Positions 8,188-13,121 of a DNA stretch of 13,924 nt are shown here, piece by piece (position 1 is the first letter of the stretch; each line of letters begins with the position of its first letter). The notes below the pieces were generated by a model. It saw nothing but the letters and a program-made list of their open reading frames with translations. It made no database searches and was not told where the DNA came from. Position numbers and translations under genes: made by a program. The stretch is from Flavobacteriaceae bacterium UBA3440 (lineage in GTDB: Bacteria > Bacteroidota > Bacteroidia > Flavobacteriales > Flavobacteriaceae): NCBI GenBank assembly GCA_002378585.1, contig DFSJ01000022.1, forward strand, positions 1-13,924. The letters run 5' to 3'.

Positions 8188-8750
8188 TACTCTTCTAGGG
8201 GTTTGTTTCCATTGCCAACCACCAGGGTGAGTGAAGACATTTGGGGTATTTTCTGACCAGATTTAAGTGTTCTTCCTTGGTAGCGCACTTCGTATACCAT
8301 ATCGGTACCCAACGCATCGATGTATTCGATTTGTCCTACTTTAAATCCAGCGGCTGTTAATCGCGAAGTGGCATTGCGCAAGGTGACTTGTACCACCAAG
8401 GGTACAGCTACTTCTGAATAGCCTGCAGCATTCATATTTAAATAGATTTTTCGCTTTTCCTTCACCGAGGCACCAGCCACAGGAAATTGTTCGATTACAC
8501 TGTAGGGAGGAAGGTTTGGATTGTATTTGGTAGAATCAACTACGGCATAGCGCAGATCCAACTCAGTCAATGCCTCAATGGCGGGCTCCAAAGCCATACC
8601 CGAAAGATCTGGGACGGTAATCTTTTGATCGTGATGGGTATCGTATTTGAGCCATTGCATCAAAATAAATGTCAGTACCACCAATAAACCAGCCGCGCGA
8701 ACAGCCCATTTAAAAAATCCAAGATCGGTAAGCCAACGAATGATCTTCAT
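8187..8750 (-). CDS. Single-pass membrane protein with two PASTA domains
   Basis: The 187-residue protein has a short cytoplasmic N-terminus, one membrane helix (about 15-34, around AAGLLVVLTFILMQWL) and an extracytoplasmic part with two PASTA repeats. The first (about 44-106) has the typical VPDLSGM start and EQFPVAGASV end; the second (about 115-178) is more divergent. PASTA domains elsewhere bind muropeptides or unlinked peptidoglycan and occur on PknB-type kinases and penicillin-binding proteins. Here there is neither a kinase nor a transpeptidase domain. I chose the ATG at 8750; a TTG seven codons upstream (8771) keeps the frame open but lies inside the predicted promoter element. Translation is coupled to rluD by a 1-base stop/start overlap. 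ddl is transcribed divergently from 90 bp away, which supports a cell-wall role (inference). The molecular function is not known to me. Confidence 0.85.
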   Translation of the reverse strand: MKIIRWLTDLGFFKWAVRAAGLLVVLTFILMQWLKYDTHHDQKITVPDLSGMALEPAIEALTELDLRYAVVDSTKYNPNLPPYSVIEQFPVAGASVKEKRKIYLNMNAAGYSEVAVPLVVQVTLRNATSRLTAAGFKVGQIEYIDALGTDMVYEVRYQGRTLKSGQKIPQMSSLTLVVGNGNKPLEE

Positions 8751-8766
8751 CCTACATACAATTTGC

Positions 8767-8789
8767 GGCAAAGATATAAAACCTTTGCC
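8767..8789. repeat. 7-bp inverted repeat in the PASTA/ddl divergent promoter region
   Basis: GGCAAAG (8767-8773) and CTTTGCC (8783-8789) are exact inverted copies separated by 9 bp. The left arm is the end of the minus-strand -7 element TATCTTTG. The right arm gives AACCTTTG on the plus strand, one base from a TAnnTTTG element directed at ddl (start codon 8840). It may be an operator serving both genes, two back-to-back overlapping promoters, or coincidence. Confidence 0.4.
8769..8776 (-). promoter_or_regulatory. Possible -7 element for the PASTA-rluD operon
   Basis: The minus strand reads TATCTTTG followed by CC, a perfect TAnnTTTG, 18 bp before the PASTA start codon. No TTG occurs 17-23 bp upstream, so only half of the promoter is supported. 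The element overlaps the left arm of the inverted repeat at 8767-8789. Confidence 0.4.
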
Positions 8790-8839
8790 TTGTGCCTTTT
8801 ATTATTCCATTTCAGTTATTTTTATGGCAAATTTCTGTT

Positions 8840-9814
8840 ATGAAGAAAAATATCGCCGTGGTGATGGGTGGATACACCAGCGAATACTCCATTTCGTTAA
8901 TCAGCGGTTCTGTGGTGGTCAAGCACCTCGACAAAAACAAATACGACGTATATCCAGTGATTATGGAACAAAACGGCTGGAAGGTTGTTTTGGGACAAGA
9001 GGAATTTCCAATGGATAAAACGGACTTTTCGGCGGTGATTCACGGCAAAAAAATAACTTTTGACTGCGTGTTTAATGCCATCCATGGAAGCCCTGGTGAA
9101 GATGGATTGTTGCAAGGATATTTGCAGATGATCGGAGTTCCCCAAACAGCCTGTGATCCTTATCAAGCAGCTTTAACCTACAACAAGCGGGATCTATTGG
9201 CCATCACTAAAACCATGGGGATTCCCTGCGCTGCATCGTATATGCTTAATGAAGGGGATCCGATTGATGTGGCGGCCATAGAGCAAGCGGTAGGTTTTCC
9301 CTGTTTTGTCAAGGCCAACAAATCGGGTTCTAGCTTTGGAATTACCAAAGTATACCAAAAAGAAGATTTACCCAAAGCCGTAGAAATCGCCTACCAAGAG
9401 GACAATGAGGTACTCATAGAGGCTGCTTTAGTGGGCACTGAGGTGTCTGTTGGCGTCATTAAATTCCATGGCGAAACAAAAGTGCTGCCCATCACGGAGA
9501 TCATCTCGGAAAATGATTTTTTCGACTACGAAGCAAAATACTTGGGCAAATCCCAAGAGATCACTCCTGCACGTATCACTGATGTGCAACAAAAAAATGT
9601 AACCTCCATAGCGGCTAAACTATACGATCGACTAAAACTGAAAGGATTTACCCGTTCAGAGTTTATTTTTGTGGGAGATATTCCTCATTTATTGGAAGTG
9701 AATACCACCCCGGGGATGACCGAGCAATCCCTATTGCCTATGCAAGCTAAGGCGGCCGGAATTTCATTGGAAGCGTTATTTGACAGCGCTATAGAAAATG
9801 CACTAAACCCATAA
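8840..9814 (+). CDS. ddl: D-alanine--D-alanine ligase
   Basis: Joins two D-alanines with ATP to give the dipeptide that ends the peptidoglycan stem peptide. I start it at the ATG at 8840 (324 residues) because MKKNIAVVMGGYTSE is the normal family N-terminus; the open frame reaches a GTG at 8792, but those 16 extra residues are not family-like. Visible in order: MGGYTSEYSISLISG (9-23), HGSPGEDGLLQGYLQ (82-96), YNKRDLL (114-120), the ATP-grasp lysine in FVKANKSGSSFG (156-167), FFDYEAKY (227-234) and LLEVNTTPGMTEQSLLP (284-300). The tyrosine in DYEAKY is typical of D-Ala-D-Ala ligases rather than the D-Ala-D-Lac enzymes of vancomycin resistance, so no resistance is implied. coaD follows after 7 bp. 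The PASTA gene is divergent across 89 bp. Confidence 0.96.
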   Translation: MKKNIAVVMGGYTSEYSISLISGSVVVKHLDKNKYDVYPVIMEQNGWKVVLGQEEFPMDKTDFSAVIHGKKITFDCVFNAIHGSPGEDGLLQGYLQMIGVPQTACDPYQAALTYNKRDLLAITKTMGIPCAASYMLNEGDPIDVAAIEQAVGFPCFVKANKSGSSFGITKVYQKEDLPKAVEIAYQEDNEVLIEAALVGTEVSVGVIKFHGETKVLPITEIISENDFFDYEAKYLGKSQEITPARITDVQQKNVTSIAAKLYDRLKLKGFTRSEFIFVGDIPHLLEVNTTPGMTEQSLLPMQAKAAGISLEALFDSAIENALNP

Positions 9815-9821
9815 CCCACTC

Positions 9822-10289
9822 ATGAAAAAACGGACCGCTATTTTTCCAGGATCATTTGATCCACTCACCCTAGGACATGTAGACGTTATTCAACGAGCGC
9901 TCCCGCTTTTTGACCACTTGGTTATTGCCATTGGGGTAAATTCTGACAAATACTATATGTACTCGCTAGAAGAGCGGAAAAAAATCATCCAAGACACTTT
10001 TAGTGGAGTCAAGCACATTGAAGTGGTTCATTATGAGGGCCTAACCGTAGACTTTTGCCACAATATTGGTGCTCAATTTATTTTGCGTGGCTTGCGCAAC
10101 CCAGCGGACTTTGAGTTTGAAAAAGCCATAGCCCACACCAATAGAGCGCTTTCAGATATAGAAACAGTATTTTTACTAACCGCATCGGCTACCTCATTTA
10201 TCAGCTCATCCATCGTGCGGGATGTCATCAGAAACCACGGGAACTACAGTAAATTGGTTCCTCCATCTGTGATGCAATTCACTAAATAA
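9822..10289 (+). CDS. coaD: Phosphopantetheine adenylyltransferase
   Basis: Catalyses the penultimate step of coenzyme A synthesis, transferring AMP from ATP to 4'-phosphopantetheine. The 155-residue length is typical. The N-terminal FPGSFDPLTLGHVDVI (8-23) holds the TLGH nucleotidyltransferase motif (16-19). RGLRNPADFEFE (about 90-101) and the C-terminal SATSFISSSIVRDVI, which carries the ISSSxVR ATP-binding signature, complete the family pattern. The ATG lies 7 bp after the ddl stop, so the two probably share a transcript. The stop codon (10287-10289) directly abuts the stop codon of the convergent NUDIX gene (10290-10292) with no base between. Confidence 0.97.
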   Translation: MKKRTAIFPGSFDPLTLGHVDVIQRALPLFDHLVIAIGVNSDKYYMYSLEERKKIIQDTFSGVKHIEVVHYEGLTVDFCHNIGAQFILRGLRNPADFEFEKAIAHTNRALSDIETVFLLTASATSFISSSIVRDVIRNHGNYSKLVPPSVMQFTK

Positions 10290-10877
10290 TCAATCTCCGA
10301 AAAGTATGCGGATGTTCGTGTACGATTTGGTCAGTGCTTTGGTGATTTGCTCTGGATTTTTCCACTTTACTTTTTCAATCCCTTCATCGAGTTGAGGCGT
10401 TAACGGCCCTGAATAGCTGGTGCGCATAGCATACCAAAACACCTCTTTTAATCGATATTTATCCTTGCGCTTAAACACGTGGTAGGTGGTTAATAGTTGG
10501 TTTTCAATTTTTAACTCCTTGACGCCAGTCTCCTCAGCAACCTCCCTCAGGGCACATACCTCAAGAGATTCACCTTTTTCAACTCTGCCTTTGGGCAAAT
10601 CCCATTTGTTGTTTCTGTAGATAAAAAGGACTTCGCCTTGTTTGTTGGTCACTACACCACCAGCAGCCACTTCTCTTTTGATGCTTTTGCAGAATTTATT
10701 CAGGATTTCTGAATGATTGGGGTGATAGATATAAGCCTTCTTGATTTTACCTTCCATAAGCAAATCAATCGCCTCATTAATCGCCTCTGGATTCAACAAG
10801 AAGTACTTGTTATTGTTGATTTCAGACAGTTTATTTGTCAGAATGAGCGGAGCTTCATTCACAAAAACTTTATACAT
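10290..10877 (-). CDS. NUDIX hydrolase with an N-terminal extension
   Basis: Predicted Mg-dependent nucleoside-diphosphate-X hydrolase. The Nudix box is perfect, GX5EX7REVAEETGV at residues 97-119, preceded by AAGGVV (71-76) and KWDLPKG (91-97). About 70 residues precede the core, an extension beyond the minimal fold that looks like a small alpha/beta domain (MYKVFVNEAPLIL onward). The substrate is unknown. I see no CoA-pyrophosphatase motif upstream of the box, so the neighbouring coaD does not make this a CoA hydrolase. The total of 195 residues is longer than a bare Nudix domain (about 130-150). The ATG at 10877 is 8 bp from the divergent pyrE start, so its promoter must lie inside the pyrE coding region. 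The 3' end abuts coaD exactly. The arrangement beside pyrE and coaD is, from memory, common in Bacteroidota. Confidence 0.9.
   Translation of the reverse strand: MYKVFVNEAPLILTNKLSEINNNKYFLLNPEAINEAIDLLMEGKIKKAYIYHPNHSEILNKFCKSIKREVAAGGVVTNKQGEVLFIYRNNKWDLPKGRVEKGESLEVCALREVAEETGVKELKIENQLLTTYHVFKRKDKYRLKEVFWYAMRTSYSGPLTPQLDEGIEKVKWKNPEQITKALTKSYTNIRILFGD
10807..10837 (+). promoter_or_regulatory. Tentative pyrE promoter inside the NUDIX coding region
   Basis: TTG (10807-10809), a 20-bp spacer and TTTATTTG (10830-10837) fit the Bacteroidota promoter with one mismatch in the -7 element, 48 bp before the pyrE ATG. Because only 8 bp separate the divergent start codons, the real promoter must be in this area or further left. 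An exact TACATTTG at 10873-10880 is too close to the ATG to serve unless the mRNA is leaderless. Confidence 0.25.
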
Positions 10878-10885
10878 TTGTGCCT

Positions 10886-11527
10886 ATGATTTTACATCCA
10901 GAAACAGCGCGTAAAACAGCTGACCTCCTATTGCAAATAAATGCAATTAAATTGAATCCCGGAAATCCTTTTTTATGGGCTTCCGGATGGAAATCCCCCA
11001 TCTATTGCGACAATAGAATCATGCTTTCCCACGTAGCCGTGCGCACTTATGTGGCCGAGCAGATGGCCCAACAGATCAAAAACACCTACCCCAATGCTCA
11101 AGTAATCGCCGGAGTAGCCACCGGGGCTATAGGCGTGGGTATTTTGGTCGCCCAGATACTCTCACTTCCATTTGTGTATGTTCGTCCCGAACCGAAATCA
11201 CATGGCCGAAAAAACCAAATCGAGGGCTCGTTAGAACCAGGTTCGTCCGTTGTGGTAATCGAAGATTTAATCAGCACGGGGAAGAGCAGTTTGTTGGCTG
11301 TTGACGCATTAAAGGCCTCAGGAGCTGAAGTGTTGGGTATGATCGCCATTTTCACCTACGGTTTTGAACACGCCCAGCAGGCCTTTGACGCACAAAAAGT
11401 AACACTGAACACATTAAGTGACTATGCACACCTCATTGAAAGTGCTTTGGCACAGGGTGTAGTAGACCATAACGCACATCAAACCCTCCTTGATTGGAGA
11501 AAAAATCCAGCCCAGTGGGGTCAATAG
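10886..11527 (+). CDS. pyrE: Orotate phosphoribosyltransferase
   Basis: Adds ribose-5-phosphate from PRPP to orotate, giving OMP in de novo pyrimidine synthesis. I start at the ATG at 10886 (213 residues); a GTG two codons upstream (10880) is also possible and would add only Met-Pro. Visible are the WASGWKSPIYCDNR substrate-side segment (about 31-44), GVATGAIGVG (76-85), the flexible catalytic loop KSHGRKNQIEG (104-114) and the PRPP-binding motif VVVIEDLISTGKS (122-134). Length and motif order are normal for bacterial PyrE. The SRPBCC-like gene begins one base after its stop, so the two are surely co-transcribed. The gene is head-to-head with the NUDIX gene with 8 bp between the start codons, so the two promoters must lie in each other's coding sequence. 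Confidence 0.95.
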   Translation: MILHPETARKTADLLLQINAIKLNPGNPFLWASGWKSPIYCDNRIMLSHVAVRTYVAEQMAQQIKNTYPNAQVIAGVATGAIGVGILVAQILSLPFVYVRPEPKSHGRKNQIEGSLEPGSSVVVIEDLISTGKSSLLAVDALKASGAEVLGMIAIFTYGFEHAQQAFDAQKVTLNTLSDYAHLIESALAQGVVDHNAHQTLLDWRKNPAQWGQ

Positions 11528-11528
11528 T

Positions 11529-11927
11529 ATGCATTTAGAAAGTCCAGAAATTCAGTTGCCCAAAAGCGCAGAAACCGTTTATACTTTTTTGTCTCAGCCT
11601 GACAATTTTGGGCCTTTGATGCCGAGTAACACGTCTAAATTTGAGGTGCTCGACGAAAAAACATTTGTTTTTGCCTTAAGTGGCATGCCGGAAATCAAAC
11701 TCCGTTTTAAAGAGGGCACTCCTTTTCAAGAAGTGGTTTTGGGTGCCGCTTCCGACAAACTTCCCTTTGAGCTTAAAGCCCATATCCAACAAACTGCCGC
11801 AGAACAAAGCCAGGTCAAGCTCACTTTTGACGGAGACCTCAATCCGATGATGGCCATGATGATTCAAGGCCCTTTAAACAGCTTTTTAAAGGCCTTGGTG
11901 GAAAACCTATCTAAGGTGTTGGGGTAA
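11529..11927 (+). CDS. START/SRPBCC-like small protein of unknown function
   Basis: This 132-residue protein begins at the ATG at 11529, one base after the pyrE stop. The frame is open further upstream into pyrE, but that part is not credible coding. The pattern resembles the SRPBCC (polyketide cyclase / START-like) fold: an N-terminal strand (HLESPEIQLP), a helix around SAETVYTFLSQPDNFGPLMP, a series of alternating strands (FEVLDEKTFVFAL, EIKLRF, FQEVVLGAA, QVKLTFDGDL) and a long C-terminal helix from about residue 105 (MMAMMIQGPLNSFLKALVENLSKVL). Such folds enclose a hydrophobic pocket for a lipid or other ligand, but nothing here shows which. There is no signal peptide, so it should be cytoplasmic. 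Its last 17 bases overlap the 3' end of birA on the other strand. The fold call rests on pattern, not on a specific motif. Confidence 0.7.
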   Translation: MHLESPEIQLPKSAETVYTFLSQPDNFGPLMPSNTSKFEVLDEKTFVFALSGMPEIKLRFKEGTPFQEVVLGAASDKLPFELKAHIQQTAAEQSQVKLTFDGDLNPMMAMMIQGPLNSFLKALVENLSKVLG

Positions 11928-12651
11928 AAACCCAAGAAACTTCTTGAAGACCAAAAGACATCGGCTCCTGATTTACCTCAAGCACCAATTGTCCTTGTTG
12001 ATCCGTACCAACCACGACCGCTTGAAACAAACCGAGTCGTTGGTGTTCAAACCAGTGGTGTGTGCCTCGTGCATACATGTATCGATGAAAAGCCTCGGTA
12101 ATACGCTCTTCCTGCAGTACATTAAAATCATTCATCGCCTGGGTGACTCTATCCACCAAACTCGTCGTGATGGTCTCTAGGCTGTCCATGCGCAAACCCT
12201 CTAACGCCAACGAGGTCGCTTGAGTTACTGATCCAAAATCCTGTTGAAGAACATTGATGCCAATTCCGATGACTGAATAAGTAATGTTCTTTCCATGGAG
12301 ACCGTTTTCAATCAAAACACCTCCTACTTTTTTGGTTCTGACAAATAAATCATTGGGCCATTTAAGTTGTGTATCGGTAAGTCCTAAATCCCCCAACCAC
12401 TGCACCAATACCGTCGCTATGTACTGCGAAATCAAAAAGCTTTTCTCGACAGGAAATGCGGGCCAAGTCTTGTAAACACTCGCTGAAATATTGCTATTGG
12501 GCGACGAAATCCAAGTGTTTCCACGTTGTCCCCGGCCCGAGGTTTGGTTCGGCGTGGTCACCCAAGTATCCTCCATTAATTCCCCTTGAGCGATCAACGA
12601 TTTTAAGTGATCACTGGTAGAGGGACATTGGGGCAAATCAATCCGATTCAT
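11911..12651 (-). CDS. birA: Biotin--[acetyl-CoA-carboxylase] ligase, monofunctional
   Basis: Activates biotin with ATP to biotinyl-AMP and attaches it to the lysine of carboxylase biotinyl domains, here most obviously pyruvate carboxylase K1115. I start at the ATG at 12651 (246 residues); the frame stays open five codons further to a TTG. Motifs: TSGRGQRGNTW (37-47), the biotin/AMP-binding GRGxRG; LKWPNDLF (96-103); KVGGVLIENG (108-117), the biotin-contacting lysine segment; and GIGINV (129-134). A short C-terminal domain follows. There is no N-terminal helix-turn-helix, so it cannot repress a biotin operon as E. coli BirA does. The 3' end overlaps the SRPBCC gene by 17 bp. rsfS diverges across 86 bp, but I found no clear promoter for birA there. 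Confidence 0.94.
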   Translation of the reverse strand: MNRIDLPQCPSTSDHLKSLIAQGELMEDTWVTTPNQTSGRGQRGNTWISSPNSNISASVYKTWPAFPVEKSFLISQYIATVLVQWLGDLGLTDTQLKWPNDLFVRTKKVGGVLIENGLHGKNITYSVIGIGINVLQQDFGSVTQATSLALEGLRMDSLETITTSLVDRVTQAMNDFNVLQEERITEAFHRYMYARGTHHWFEHQRLGLFQAVVVGTDQQGQLVLEVNQEPMSFGLQEVSWVFTPTP

Positions 12652-12710
12652 CAACCTTGAGGTCAAATAATGTTCTGTTAAATTCAGCGGCTAAGAACGT
12701 AAAAAAATGG

Positions 12711-12718
12711 TAACTTTG
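12711..12718 (+). promoter_or_regulatory. -7 element for rsfS-ftsH
   Basis: TAACTTTG followed by CG is a perfect TAnnTTTG, 19 bp before the rsfS start codon. No TTG stands at the usual -33 distance. Its extended form (TAnnTTTGC) is the same as at the other strong candidates in this window. It would give a leader of only about 10-15 nt. Confidence 0.45.
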
Positions 12719-12737
12719 CGAAAATTAAAACTCCTGG

Positions 12738-13118
12738 ATGCAAAAGAATAAACCCAGTGTTGATGCACTATTGTCGCACATCATTGAAGGCATAGAAGCC
12801 CTAAAAGGACAAGACATCAGCATACTTGATCTCAGAGAGATCGACAATACTGTTTGTGACTACTTCGTAGTGTGCAATGGAACGTCTAACACCCATGTGA
12901 ATGCGATTGTAAACTCCATTCAAAAATTGGTCAGCAAATCCCTGAAAGACAAGCCCTGGCATGTCGAAGGGGCTCAAAATGCGGAATGGGTACTCATGGA
13001 CTATGTGCATGTGGTTGTCCACGTTTTCCAAAAACACATCAGAACACATTACGACCTAGAGAGCTTGTGGGGTGATGCCAAAATCACTCTGTTGCAAAGC
13101 GCTCAAAATCCCTCTTAA
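12738..13118 (+). CDS. rsfS: Ribosomal silencing factor RsfS (YbeB/Iojap family)
   Basis: RsfS binds ribosomal protein uL14 on the 50S subunit and blocks joining with the 30S, shutting down translation when nutrients run low. The 126-residue product has normal length. It shows the family pattern: an N-terminal helix (DALLSHIIEGIEALKGQDI), LDLREIDNTVCDYFVVCNGTS (about 30-50), HVNAIVNSIQ, and the C-terminal block VEGAQNAEWVLMDYVHVVVHVF, where most homologues have DYGD; the Val-His at that point is a minor variation. The ATG at 12738 follows a candidate promoter by 19 bp. ftsH begins 3 bp after the stop, so the two share a transcript. birA is divergent. Confidence 0.94.
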   Translation: MQKNKPSVDALLSHIIEGIEALKGQDISILDLREIDNTVCDYFVVCNGTSNTHVNAIVNSIQKLVSKSLKDKPWHVEGAQNAEWVLMDYVHVVVHVFQKHIRTHYDLESLWGDAKITLLQSAQNPS

Positions 13119-13121
13119 ATT

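Noticed and set aside
8792..8839. A 16-residue N-terminal extension of Ddl from a GTG at 8792.
   Set aside because: The residues are not family-like and the region holds promoter-type sequence; the ATG at 8840 opens the conserved Ddl N-terminus.
8840..9814. Ddl as a vancomycin-resistance D-Ala-D-Lac ligase.
   Set aside because: The DYEAKY segment with tyrosine is that of housekeeping D-Ala-D-Ala ligases, and no vanH or vanX-like gene is nearby.
10290..10877. NUDIX protein as a CoA pyrophosphatase because of its neighbour coaD.
   Set aside because: The extra signature of CoA-specific NUDIX enzymes upstream of the Nudix box is not present; adjacency alone is weak evidence.
10873..10880. Exact TACATTTG element as the pyrE promoter.
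   Set aside because: It would start transcription at or past the pyrE ATG (10886) and no -33 element stands at the right distance; it is also the NUDIX start region.
11917..11933. TTGGG-N7-CCCAA hairpin at the SRPBCC/birA junction as a bidirectional terminator.
   Set aside because: The stem is only five pairs and no T-run follows on either strand.
12672..12698. GTTCT ... AGAAC inverted repeat between birA and rsfS as a shared operator.
   Set aside because: Only five pairs with a 17-bp spacer, and it overlaps no promoter element convincingly.
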